The notes: generated by a model from the sequence alone, not told the origin. 64,000 nt of DNA from Azolla caroliniana (GCA_043228905.1 JBHGNT010000015.1:9300001-9364000); one strand, 5' to 3'; numbered from the stretch's first letter, positions 32,201-42,408 are shown. A program made the numbers and translations.

Positions 32201-32922
32201 CGGCAACCACCCTCGATGGTGTATACTTGATCTTCCCGAGGTGTCACGAAACCCTAGTGCGGCGCATCACCTCCACCGACTACAACAAATCCAGTTCGAG
32301 TTATCGTCACATCTTCAGAAAGCACAAGCACACCATAAGACCAATGCTGATCGACATCGTCTTAAGTCTCCGTTTAAGGTTGGTGACCGTGTATGGTTGC
32401 TTCGTCGTCACATCAAGACTACCCGACCGTGTGCTAAGCTTGACTATCAACACTTAGGTCCTTTTGTCATCATGGCGCAGATTAATGATGCAACATTTCG
32501 TCTTAACCTTCCTGCACATATGCGGCTTCACCCTCTCTTTCATAGCTCTCTTTTGGAACCTTGCCGCACCTCTTTAATTCCTAATCGTGTCGTGCCACCA
32601 CCGGCTTCACCCTGTCTTTCATAGCTCTCTTTTGGAACCTTGCCGCACCTCTTTAATTCCTAATCGTGTCGTGCCACCGCCGCCTTCTGTACAACTTGTA
32701 GATGGCCCCGAATACAAGGTAGCTGCTATTCTCGATTCTAAGATTGTGCGCAATAAGCTTTATTATCTAGTTGATTGGCTTGGTTATCCTCCGAGTGATC
32801 GCACTTGGGAACCCATCGATAACGTTTGTAATGTTGAAGCTCTGGTCAACGACTTCCATTGTCACTATCCAAACAAGCCCGGCCCAACAATGTTAACGCC
32901 GACTTCCACTCGACGTTCTTGA
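29290..32922 (+). pseudogene. Gypsy-2 pol with C-terminal chromodomain
   Basis: Protease QALLDTGANSCFMDRDF lies near 29410. RT covers 29990-30600: FVKKKDGSLRLVMDYRGLNK, FGLTNAPAVFQHM and catalytic IYLDDLLIYS at about 30475. RNase H starts TIEADASDFALGS near 30915 and ends GKADALSRR near 31260. Integrase has HCHDAPMAGHFG...CDTCC at 31590-31730, MDFITDLPP, IISDRGTQF, HPQTNGQTDRTNQ near 32085 and a GPF motif near 32450. The chromodomain (YLVDWLGYPPSDRTWEP) is at 32702-32880. Breaks: TGA at 30319, TAA at 30808, shifts near 31500, 32030 and 32200, and a 79-base duplication at 32524. Confidence 0.92.
32524..32681 (+). repeat. 79-base tandem duplication in Gypsy-2 pol
   Basis: GGCTTCACCCTCTCTTTCA at 32524 recurs as GGCTTCACCCTGTCTTTCA at 32603, and the copies stay almost identical throughout. 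Because 79 is not a multiple of three, it throws the chromodomain out of frame with integrase. Confidence 0.93.
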
Positions 32923-32933
32923 AGGAGGGATAG

Positions 32934-33375
32934 TGTCATGAACACATGACCATTATGGTCACCCGGACTTGAACCTCGAACCTTGTAATCCATACTTGAA
33001 AACCTCAACCATTAAGATAGCTTATTGTTATATGAAACAATAAAAGCTACTTCTTGTTTTACATTTATTATTGTAAAAACTCCAGATTACTCTAGAATGT
33101 TCTAGAATGTCCTAGAGCATTCTAGGTCTAGAACATTCTAGAACATTCTAGAAATCTCTAAGCTATTCTATAAGAACCTATAAATAAGGGCATACATGTA
33201 TTCTCAAATCAATTCGAATCAACACCAGTCTTTAGCTCTCATTACATATGTTGTATCCATTCTCTTTCTTTCTCTATCTTATACATCCATTCTTCTCTTA
33301 GTATTTGGTTCCTTTCTTCTCGTGTTCTCTAATATCCTTCTTCCATCACTCTATCTTTTATCCTTGGTTCTGACA
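32934..33375 (+). repeat. 3' LTR of Gypsy-2
   Basis: TGTCATGAACA to GGTTCTGACA, preceded by the polypurine tract GAAGGAGGGATAG. It repeats the heat-shock array: GAA 33095, TTC 33100, GAA 33105, TTC 33120, GAA 33131, TTC 33136, GAA 33141, TTC 33146, GAA 33151. The first TTC has mutated to CTC. TATAAATA is at 33179-33186. Confidence 0.93.
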
Positions 33376-33380
33376 GCCGT

Positions 33381-34614
33381 CGCTTCTCATCTACATACAC
33401 TTCATGCAATTGGCATAAAGCAAACACACTATTCTTATCGACGGGGCACTCCCATCCCGTAGCTTCCTAGATGCCTTCCGCGGTGCTTTGGATCTTGTTA
33501 GAGTCGGTTTCTCGGTGTTTTCTAGCACTTCCGGCCAAAAAGACACCTTTGCTCCCAATGACTCCCCGACACGTATTCCTGCGGTTGTCGCGTAATTGTT
33601 CTCCGCCGCTATTTCCTCCTCTAGGACCTTCTTCATGCTACCTTTTCGGAAGTTCGGTCAGAGCGGCTTCCGAGAGTCCATCGAATGAATCCGATTTCCC
33701 TCGTAGTAGATAAGATCCTGTCGTAGCGCTTCGTTGTGCTCGTCGCAATCCCTCCGATCATGTTCGGTGCTATCGCACCATATGCATCGACGGTCCATAT
33801 ACTTGGAACTTGTGGGACAGTCATCCGACTTCTTCACCATCACGATTTTTAGATTCTCCATCTCCTTCAGCAACGGCTCCACTGTAGTTGCGTCGATTCC
33901 CTTCTCAGTCGTAACTTCCCGAGCCCACGGTTGATGGTTTTCTGATCCGGATCTCGGTTTCGGAATCGGTTCCGAAACCCTCTTTTCTTCGTTGGCAAGC
34001 CATTGCCCCCTCTTTGTGTATTGCGCGACGATATCCCGCACACTTTCCCATGTTTCGGTGAGGCCACTCTCGGTAGTCATGTCCTCTAGAAGCACTCCAA
34101 GATCCTTCCGGTCCCGGACATCTACGGCTCGTAAGAACATGGTAACTTAATCCGGTACGAGGAGAGCTTGATCTCTCGCAGACAACCTCCCGAACTGACT
34201 TTCGAATGTCGAAAACACATCGAGGACCTTCATCCCCTTGTCCGGTGTTTCCACCCAATCCTCGAATCCTCTCCGTGTTGCCTTGGAGGAGTCCTCGATA
34301 GCGAACGTGGTCTTTAGCGCCTCTTCAAACACTTCCCATGTTGGATTTTGTTGTCGTAGCCCGTGGATACTTGCTTGAAGCCCGTCGGTAGCCACCCGGT
34401 TGAAGGATGTCACTTGTAGTCCTTCCGAAATCCCGCACCATTACATTTCCGCCTTGTAGTCCCGAAGATAGCGTGATACGTCCTTTCCGTTGAATTGCCC
34501 GATCCGTTGCACGAGCCGCTCTACTGCCGCCGCTATCTCCGACATCGCACGTTGTTCTTGAAGCATCTGCTCGAACATCATCATCATGTTGTTAGCCTCC
34601 GGTTGATTTTCCAT
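33381..34614 (-). pseudogene. Gypsy-1b gag
   Basis: The minus-strand ATG at 34614 opens MENQPEANNMMMMFEQMLQE. A stop and shift lie near 34440. The capsid-like part (WEVFEEALKTTFAIEDSSKA, FSTFESQFGRLSARDQALL) is at 34340-34150. The zinc knuckle CIWCDSTEHDRRDC is at about 33790-33750. The C-terminal part (EEIAAENNYATTAG near 33600) runs into the Gypsy-2 insertion and resumes at 27564. The LTR-gag gap of about 40 bases contains CAAGTCGTGAACCCGACG next to the LTR, a possible unusual primer site. Confidence 0.8.
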
Positions 34615-34652
34615 CTCCTTGCCACCCGTTTTCACGTCGGGTTCACGACTTG

Positions 34653-35363
34653 TGTCGTGCCTTTCGGCGCCGGATCGTTGCGTGAGTCGGGTGGGAACCG
34701 CTGAGGTTTTGGACTAGGAGAAAAGAAAATTCTAAGGCAATTAAGAATATGAAATATATTGTAAGAAAGAAAGATATGAAAACTTCGTGAATCCCACGAG
34801 TATAGTGTATTAGTGAGTACTCAGATTAAGAGAGAAAAAAAAAAGTTAGCAAATTCGTGAATCCTACGATTATATTATATTAATGCACCCTTGTAAAATA
34901 AGCAACAATCCCCATACATCTTTCTCTCCTCCTTATATAAGGATGGAAGAGGCTAAGCATAGCTTTCTGCTTTTTCTAAAGTGTTCATGCACACTAAATG
35001 TGCATGAGTTGCCGTTTTACACTATGCTTTTATTTCCTAAATATAGTGCTCATGCTCGCTAGATGTGCATGAGTCATTTTTTATTGGTGTACATTTTTCT
35101 TATAAATAAAGTATTCAAGCATTCTAAAAAATACATGACTTACCTTTTAATAAAGGTAGGCGTAAATAAAGCTCTTATACGTATTAAATCTATATTTAGA
35201 ACACTTAGGATAAGTTAGTACAATGTTAAGGTTGGGGTTTGTCTACGTGGAGGTACAAGGTTTGAATAATAAATATTTTTAATATTTTATTTTATTTATT
35301 ATACGTACTTTAAATCTGATATAGTATTTTACATATTTCACGTAGTGTGTGATTCACACTACG
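34653..35363 (-). repeat. Outer right LTR (5' LTR) of Gypsy-1b
   Basis: TGTCGTGCC to CACTACG on the plus strand. It is very close to 21702-22431 apart from a deletion of about 25 bases at 35263 that cuts the B box, and loss of the last bases before Copia-1b resumes. Confidence 0.9.
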
Positions 35364-36690
35364 TTAGCGCAGACCCATGGAATCGAGTACGACGAGACCT
35401 TTGCTCCGGTAGCGAAGATGACTACGGTTCGTGTGGTGTTGGCGGTTGCTACGGCAAGGGGGTGGCATCTTCACCAGATGGACGTGAAGAATGCCTTTCT
35501 TCAAGGTGATCTTGAAGAAGAGGTCTTTATGACCCACCCCCGGTTTCTAGTCGGGGATGAACAAGTCGGCGGTATGCCGGCTAAAGAAGTCACTTTATGG
35601 CATGAAGCAAGCCCCCTGAGTTTCGAATGCCAAGATCACGCACCAATTGTGTAAGATGTGGTTTGCGGCCGCCAAGTCTGACTCTTCATTGTTCATCCGA
35701 TAAGATTCGGATGGTCCGGTTTGCATCTTGTTGTATGTTGATGATGTGGTCATCACCGGACTCGGACTCGATGAAATCAGTCGAGTCAAGTCCCAATTGT
35801 CGGATGCATTTGAGATGAAGGACCTGTGGGACCTTCACTATTTCCTTAGGATCAAGGTGATCCGAACCCCTGACGGTATATTGCTCTCACAAAGACACTA
35901 TGTGTTGAATATGCTATACAAGTTTGGCACGAAGGAATGTCGCCCGATCTCCACACCCCTGGACCGGAACCAAAAGCTCTGTCTTGACTCCGGACCGGTC
36001 TGCGATGAGAAGCGGTTTCGACAAATCATCGGAAGCCTTATATATTTGACAATCACCTGACCTGACATTAGTTATCCGGTCGGCGTGATGAGCCAATATA
36101 TGCATAAACCGACCGTGGACCACCTTCTGTGCGCGCATCGAATTTTGCGATATGTGAGCGGCACGAAGGAACGGGGACTGTTATACTGGCATGGTATAAC
36201 CGAAGAGCTAGTCGGCTACACTGATGCTGACTGGGCCGGCGATGCATAGGATCGTCGATCCACCTCTAGCTATATGTTTTCCCTTGGTAGCGCGACTGTT
36301 GCGTGGAGCAACAAAAAGAAGCCAACAATGGCCCTTTCAAGCACTGAGGTTGAATACCGGGGCGCTACTGTTGCCACCTGTAAAGCCATGTGGCTTCGGT
36401 GACTGCTGCAAGACCTGCGGATCGAGGTGCCAACCCGGATCCTGATCTACTATGACAACATAAGCAACATGCAGCTCGCCAAGAACCCCATGTTCCATGC
36501 TTGGACAAAGCACATAGAAGTTCATTTCCACTTCGTGCTTGAGCGGGTCCTAAGCGGTGAAGTCAAACTTCGGTATGTTCATATGGATCGTCAAGTTGCC
36601 GACATCTTAACGAAGCAGCTCGGATCGGACAAGTTGCAACACTTCACCAAAATGCTCGGTGTTCAGAATCTTGACATGCCACACTTGAGG
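35364..36690 (+). pseudogene. Copia-1b RT and RNase H, downstream half
   Basis: RT resumes with [17 protein letters not shown] and [21 protein letters not shown] frame slip near 35545 is followed by the catalytic LLYVDDVVITG at about 35725. RNase H includes GYTDADWAGDA near 36215, ALSSTEVEYRGA near 36330 and the C-terminal KHIEVHFHFVLERVLSGEV and VADILTKQLG near 36600. Stops occur near 36058, 36247 and 36400. Joining this with 20164-21701 shows nothing of RT was lost at the Gypsy-1b insertion. Confidence 0.88.
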
Positions 36691-37179
36691 GGGAGAACGG
36701 GCAAAGACACCGGAACAAGCAAAGGCAACGAAACTGCCGATTGCGCCAGTGAGGGAAGAACCGAAAGAGGGAGAGACAAGAAGAAGAAAGGAGCCGAGTC
36801 GACAAAGGAAGTTGACACATCCGAACAAGTCGGAACAAGCGACAACGACGATAGAGTCAAGAAGGACAAAGCCAACCGGAAGAAGAAGGACAAGACCCGG
36901 ACATGGTCCAATGTGGTGAAGGGCCTGGAACCTGAAGACGAATTGGGAGCAACCGATTCGGACAAGAGCTGGAACAAATCGAAGACAATTGATTCGGTTC
37001 AACCGAAAGATTCGGAAGAACCGGATCAATTCAAGGTCAAGAGGACGAGAAGGCAACAAAAGTCGATGCCAACACGAAGGAATTGGCGAATCAACAAGTG
37101 CCGAAGTCATAGCAGCGAGGGAGCTGATTTGGGCCTGTTGAGCAGACAAGCCGACCGAGGAGGTCGAGGTGCGCAGTAA
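36691..37179 (+). pseudogene. Lys/Glu-rich extension after Copia-1b RNase H
   Basis: The RNase H frame does not stop at the usual place. After the RNase H end (MPHLRGR, at a TTGAGGGGGAG tract) about 160 more residues follow, rich in Lys, Asp, Glu and Ser (RGRDKKKKGAESTKEVDTSE; KKDKANRKKKDKTRTWSNVV), ending with TAA near 37179. I recognise no domain. It may be sequence gained between two polypurine tracts rather than a functional domain. Confidence 0.6.
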
Positions 37180-37310
37180 CAGAAGGGTCATGGTAAACGG
37201 GACCGGACCGGACGAGGAGCGCAAGCGAGGCGGAGTGACGCCAGAAGGAGCTGGGTGGAAGGACCGGCTGGCATGGAGACTAACACTACGATCCGACCTC
37301 AAGTTGAGCT

Positions 37311-37320
37311 TGAGGGGGAG
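37311..37320 (+). other. Polypurine tract of Copia-1b
   Basis: TGAGGGGGAG abuts the 3' LTR. An identical TTGAGGGGGAG lies 624 bases upstream at 36685-36695, directly after RNase H. Confidence 0.85.
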
Positions 37321-37772
37321 TGTTGAACGGCAAGCTCAACCGGATCCAGATCGACTGAATAAGCCTGAGCCGGATTGGCATCCAGAAGGATGAGCCGGAT
37401 TAGTGAGTCGGTAAGCAAGTGGGCCGGTGAGCAAGTGAGCCGGTTAGCCGGATTCATCAGTAACCGGAAGCCTAGTAGTACCCGAGGCTACTAGGCAGTT
37501 AATGTCTCGTAGTTAGTGTCAGACGCTCGTGTGAGCATTGAAGCACACCATACTTCTGTCAGTCCGTATGGACTTGTATAAAAGTGTTCACTGAACACAG
37601 ACGATGTACAGAGTATTATAGAGAACTATTATTGTTTTGTAATAGATTTTTAACTTGTTCTGATCTCTCTCTCTCCGACTCTCCCGCGTATTGTGTATTT
37701 TCAAGCTCTCCATTAATCCTGAGTATTTTCTGTGTTCGGTTTTCTACTTGTTTCTGCACGCTATTCTTTACA
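37321..37772 (+). repeat. 3' LTR of Copia-1b
   Basis: TGTTGAACGG to TTCTTTACA, 452 bases. It contains the CCGGTGAGCAAGTGAGCCGG repeat that the 5' LTR lacks. Followed by ATGCC, the partner of GTGCC at 17641. Confidence 0.92.
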
Positions 37773-39312
37773 ATGCCTGAATATGTGCTTGACGGCCTCC
37801 CAATGCCTCCGTCCTGGGTTTGACATGTACCGGTTGACCACTCCTACAACATAGGCTTGGTTAGGTCGGGTCACCACCATTGCGTACACGATACTTCCTA
37901 TGATCGATGTGTAGGGCATCTTTTCATTAAGCGCTCTCTCCTTGTCTGTTGAAGAAGAGTCTCTATCCAATGTGGGATAAGTTATTGTTGACGCCGAGGT
38001 CATAGACGAGGAGTGCGCAAATGGTGGATCATTGGCGGGCAGAAGAGATATCGGAGAGGAGGAACACCAAGGTCGATTGAGCGCACCCGAATCGATAGAG
38101 TGCTTGGTGTATATGAAGAGATAGTTGTAGGTATTAAGAAGAGGGGCAAGGGTAGGGGATTAACATACTAATTGAAAAATGAAAGAGAGGGAGAAAGGGG
38201 AAGGGGGGTGGCGGCTAAACATAAAAACTAATAAATTAAACCGTAAATAAAAAAATAAAAAAAACATAACCCTAAGTGTAACACAAGGTAAAGGGAGGGG
38301 TAGGAGGGATTAACCTATTAATTAAAAATAAAGTGAAAGAGAGAGAGATATTAAAACATAATAAACCAAAGATTAAAGATTAAAAACGAGATTAAAACAT
38401 AATAAACCTAAGATTAAAGATAAAAAACGAGATAAAAAACCTAATTAAAGTTTAAAAAGTGGAAGGGAGGGGATTAACATAAAAACTAATAAAATGATTA
38501 AACCGTAAATAATAATAAAATATAACCCTAAGTGTAACACAAGGTAATGGGAGGGGTAGGAGGGATTAACCTATTAGTTAAAAATAAATTGAAAGAGAGA
38601 GAGAGGGAGAGAGATTAAAACATAACAACCCTAAGATTAAAGATTAAAAACGAGATTAAAACATAATAAACCTAAGATTAAAGATAAAAAACGAGATTAA
38701 AAACCTAATTAAAGTTTAAAAAGTGGGGTAAGGGGAGGGGAAGGGATTAACATACTACTTAAAATGAAAGAGAGAGGTACCATTTACAACTAAAAAACGA
38801 GATTAAAACATAATTAAAAGGGGGAGGGAGAGATAAAACATAAGTAAAAACATAATTAGAAAAGGAAGAGAGAGAGAGATGAAACATGTAATTATCATTA
38901 GGGAAAATTACATTGGGTTTTTGGTGGGTGGGGGGGGTGCATGGTGTTACGTAACCGGAAAACTAGTTTCGCCCCGAAGGGCTCATTAGTGCCATAAGAC
39001 CATGAGGGTGAGGGAGGGGATTTATATAGGATTTTAGGAGAGGGGTAGAGTGAGGGTGTGGGTTCAAAATAGGGAGTGGGGGGTAGGGGTGTGCTATGTG
39101 TATATGTGCACATTCAGGGATGGTAGTGGGGTGTAAGGTTTTTAAAGATAGGGAAAAGGGAATAGTGAGAGGGTGTAAGGGAGAAAAAAAAGGTAAGAGA
39201 GAGGGTAAAGGATGTGCACATGTGTATGTTGAGGAAGGAGAGTGTAATGGTAAGGGTGTTAAAATATAGGGAAAAAGGGAACGTAATGTGGGCAAAAGTG
39301 TAGGGCCAAAAA

Positions 39313-39354
<42 letters not shown>

Positions 39355-40495
39355 TAAATATTTGGTTTAGAATAAGGGGTATAGGGTGGCTAAGGAAAAA
39401 TGGAGGGGTAGAGGCATAAATAGGGGAAAAGTTGGAGGAGGGGTAGAGGTGTAAATAGGGAAAAGTTGGATAAGGGGTAGAGGCGTAAATAGGGAAAAGC
39501 GCCTTAGCACCTTCCAGGGACTGGGAGAGTAGGATAGTCTTGGTCGTCCAATTTTGCTCGATCCTCATGCCCAGTATGTGACGGGCTTGTTCGAGTTCCT
39601 TCAGAACTTGTCGTGAAGGCTCCGCTTCAACTTTCCGATCTCTCCTTGGCTGCTTCCTGTAATCAGCATGTCGTCGACATATAGGATCAGATAAATCCTA
39701 CATTTGTCGGCCACTTGCTGTGAAGCCTACCGGTTGAGACATGCGGATGTCTTCTTCTAGATATCCGTGTAGGAATGTCGTCTTTACATCCAGCTGCTCT
39801 AGCTCTAGGTTTTCTGTAGCCACAACTCCTAGTAAGAGTCGAAGGGCGGTCATCTTGACCATTGGTGAGAATATCTCCTCGTAGTCGACCCCATGTTCTT
39901 GTTTGAACCCTTTCGCGACAAGCCGAGCTTTGTACTTGGGTTTCTCTCAATCAGATACATATTTGTAGCGGAAAATCCATTTGCAAGGTAGCGGCTTCCT
40001 TCCAGCTGGTACCTCGACTAGCTCCCATGTCTGATTCCTGTGAATTGAGTCCATTTCAGATTTCATGGCTTTTAACCATGTATCAACGTTCGTTGTTGCC
40101 AGAACTTCTTCATAAGTGATTGGTTTGCCCGCATCGGTGTAGTTCACGTAGTTGAGGTTTGGTTGAAAAAACTCTGTTGGTTTTCGAGCTCGTCTAGATC
40201 TCCTGGGTGCCGAGACAAGTGGTTCAGATTCTTCAATCGACTCTGTTGGTTTATCGGTATTTGTTGAGCCATTTGTGTCAGGAGTCTTGTTAGGTGACCT
40301 GCCCCCAAGTCGGGATTTCGGTGGTGTCACGTTGTCCTCCCTTATGGACTTTGTCGAGTCAGTTTTGTTTCCTACTCACATCTTGTTGACTTTGCCTTCT
40401 TCAACTCTTGTTGAATCGGCTCTATCTTTGATGGATTTGTCTTCGAGTTTGACTAGTGGACTTCCTACCGATTCAGAGTCGGCAGGTATATTGTG
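37773..40495 (-). pseudogene. Copia-2c linker, RT and RNase H, interrupted
   Basis: Minus-strand order from 40495: linker (NIPADSESVGSPL, then RRSRRARKPTEFFQP), RT N-terminus (CKWIFRYKYVSD near 39960, GVDYEEIFSP, FLHGYLEEDIRMSQP near 39750). It then jumps to DLSDPI and LGMRIEQNWTTKTILLSQ near 39550; the SLYGLKQAPR segment is deleted. An insertion (39496-38004) follows, then VVTRPNQAYVVGVVNRYMSN near 37850 and RRHWEAVKHIFRHC at the border with Copia-1b. The element ends at 17495. At 40496 it meets Copia-2d head to head. Confidence 0.83.
38004..39496. other. Purine-rich insertion in Copia-2c
   Basis: About 1.5 kb with no gene. The plus strand is strongly purine-rich. Two imperfect copies of a roughly 260-base block (from about 38220 and 38478) contain ACATAAAAACTAATAAA and CCCTAAGTGTAACACAAGG. 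An (AG)n tract lies near 39315-39352, and three TAGAGGYRTAAATAGGG repeats at 39405-39500. A minus-strand open frame across it is low-complexity and not a gene. At 38963-38982 a GCCC-TTCG-GGGC hairpin precedes CTAG on the minus strand, which resembles a Helitron 3' end. Confidence 0.6.
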
Positions 40496-41599
40496 ATGGG
40501 AACCCAACGTTCCTTATGCAGGCACAAGTACAAAACGACTCTAAGTGACTCTGTATGGATGATCAACCAAGGAAACTTGAAGATAGGAAGCAGGCACAAG
40601 TACAATAACTTGTACCCAATGATGGTGATCAATCCAGATGGGGCCGTGAACGTAGCCGAGAAGACCAACCCAAACTTATGGCATGAACGACTCGACCATA
40701 TGTCTCAAGCCAGACTTGATCGGCAGATGTCGGTCGGCTACATCCCGAAACTCCAAGGGAAGATGGACTTCTGCGAGCACTGTCGATATGGGAAATGGAC
40801 CCGAAGTCCACACTCTCTCCATTATGAGACAGTACAACAACCCCTAGAGCTCATGCACATAGACATATGTGGGCCCATGCCAGAACGATCACTAGTAGGC
40901 TCCCAGTACTTCATCACATTCGTAGACAACTGTACACGGAATGTTTGGGCATACTCCATCAAGTCCAAAGATGAAGCTCTTGAGGTATTCACTCGATGGA
41001 CATCTGAAGTGGAAAACCGATCAGGATACAGAGTGAAGACACTCCGATTTTGACAGTGGAGGTGAGTACACCTCCAGAGCCTTCAAACAATACTTGTCCG
41101 ACAAAAGGATCCGACATCAAAAGACCGTTCCCTACACACCCACACAAAATGAAGTGGCAGAACGGATCAACAAAACAATCTAGGAGAGGGTGATGGCAAT
41201 GCTCCAGCAAGCCGGACTGAAGCTGGAATTCTGGGCAGAAGCATTGCAGATGGCAGTATACCTAATAAATCTAGCATTGTCAAGATCAATCAGGCTTGAA
41301 GTGCTACATGCACTATGGTCAAGCAAACAACCGACTTACGATAGGCTCCGTATATTCAGATGCGAAGCCTACGCATTCATCGATAAAGATAAAAGGACAA
41401 AATTGGCACCCCATGCAACGAAATGCATATTTCTCGGTTATGGAACCGATGGGGAATTTGGCTACAGGCTATGGGACCCTGAGAACCGGAAACTAATTTC
41501 AAGTAGTGACGTAGTCTTCAATGAAGACTCTTTCTTCTCTCAGTGGAACTAGCAGAAAACAGTTGGTAAAAAGGTATCCTTCCAAGATGACAGAGACAT
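40496..41599 (+). pseudogene. Copia-2d pre-integrase and integrase
   Basis: GAG-pre-integrase (LWHERLDHMSQARLDR, then FCEHCRYGKW) gives an intact HHCC finger at about 40680-40790. The core Asp is in MHIDICGP and the second Asp in FDSGGEYTS, reached only after a one-base shift near 41045. Glu lies in NEVAERINKT, with a stop soon after. The C-terminal half is clean: FWAEALQMAVYLINLALSRS, CIFLGYGTDGEFGYRLWDPE and NEDSFF. An AGGCACAAGTACAA motif is duplicated at 40529 and 40601. Confidence 0.85.
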
Positions 41600-42408
41600 T
41601 ATCGTGATGTTTCTAACACATAGTGTGAAACCACCCTCGAAAAGAAGTAAAATAGTAGTTCAAATAAATTAGTATTGTGAAGTCAACTTTATTGGTAGAA
41701 AAAATACTTTTCCATTTTCCAAAGATAATTCCTTATAAATAAATGGTCAAAGGATTGAACCTTACAATAAATAATGATGAATATTAAGTTAGAGGCGATT
41801 TTCAAATGTAGAGAAAAGTAGAGAAAAAGATGGAGAGAAAAAAAAGAAGCACGCGTGGATATGAGGATCACAATAGAGAAAAAAAAGCTCATAATTTCCT
41901 CATCAGATGTCCAAATTAGAAAAGAAAAGATGCATAAGAAAGCTAACCCAAAGAGCTTTCCAAGAATATCTTGCATGTAAAATTTGGGGCTAGAAAACAG
42001 AAATAGTGAGGAAAAGAAAAGTTGACTCATATAGACAAGCTTTTTTTTAGGGGGAAAATGCAAGCAATCCTAAACCTATAAATAAGAGCCTATTCTAGTG
42101 AAGAAGGGGGGGAAGGAGAAGGAACGCGGAAGCTCTACTCAATTGGAAAGTGAAGAAGAAGGATCAACAACATTGAGAGGCATCCTCAACAAAGAAACTC
42201 CTTCTATACTCCACTCTCTTCTTTCCTCCACCTCTCTTTCCCCATTCATTTATAAACAATCCTTCATATTCGCATCCAACCCATTATGACATGATTCTTA
42301 TCTTATAAAAGAATTTATTATATTGATATAAACTAATGTTTTCTATCAACTACTTCTCTTGTGTGTAAATCTTGATTGTGCTGATTTGTTATCGTCATTT
42401 GTGCTTAT

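Larger units (their letters stand above)
27570..33375 (+). mobile_element. Gypsy-2 chromodomain retrotransposon, complete with LTRs
   Basis: A 5806-base plus-strand Ty3/gypsy element inserted in Gypsy-1b between gag and protease. Target duplication GCCGT is perfect (27565-27569, 33376-33380). LTRs are 444 and 442 bases with about ten substitutions and one two-base indel by eye. Order: LTR, gag, PR, RT, RNase H, integrase, chromodomain, LTR. The C-terminal chromodomain and CLYCGGPGH zinc knuckle suggest a chromovirus outside the usual seed-plant clades, closer to Tcn1/sushi-like types (inference). Several stops and frameshifts make this copy inactive. Confidence 0.93.
21702..35363 (-). mobile_element. 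Gypsy-1b retrotransposon with three LTRs, hosting Gypsy-2
   Basis: A minus-strand Ty3/gypsy element inserted in Copia-1b RT. Reading leftwards: LTR (35363-34653), gag, [Gypsy-2], protease, RT, RNase H, integrase to 23477, an LTR (23476-22569), a 137-base copy of the internal 3' end (22568-22432), and another LTR (22431-21702). The outer two LTRs closely match; the middle one is a diverged variant. I found no clear outer target duplication; the last few bases of the right LTR appear lost. Confidence 0.87.
17646..37772 (+). mobile_element. Copia-1b retrotransposon hosting two nested Gypsy elements
   Basis: A plus-strand Copia element with both LTRs. Its own sequence is 17646-21701 plus 35364-37772. 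The gap holds Gypsy-1b, which itself holds Gypsy-2. Flanking five-mers GTGCC (17641-17645) and ATGCC (37773-37777) agree at four positions and fit a mutated target duplication in Copia-2c RNase H. The LTRs (405 and 452 bases) differ by many substitutions and one repeat-length change, so this is an old insertion. Confidence 0.9.

Noticed and set aside
36607-37302. 231-codon minus-strand frame opposite the Lys-rich extension
   Set aside because: Shadow of the plus-strand coding sequence; composition is the mirror of AAG/GAA-rich codons.
38270-38650. Telomere-like CCCTAA repeats
   Set aside because: Single AACCCTAAG motifs occur within an AT-rich duplication, not as tandem telomeric units.
38963-39568. 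201-codon minus frame rich in Leu, Ser and Pro
   Set aside because: Starts in Copia-2c RT and reads through purine-rich simple repeats; no recognisable domain.
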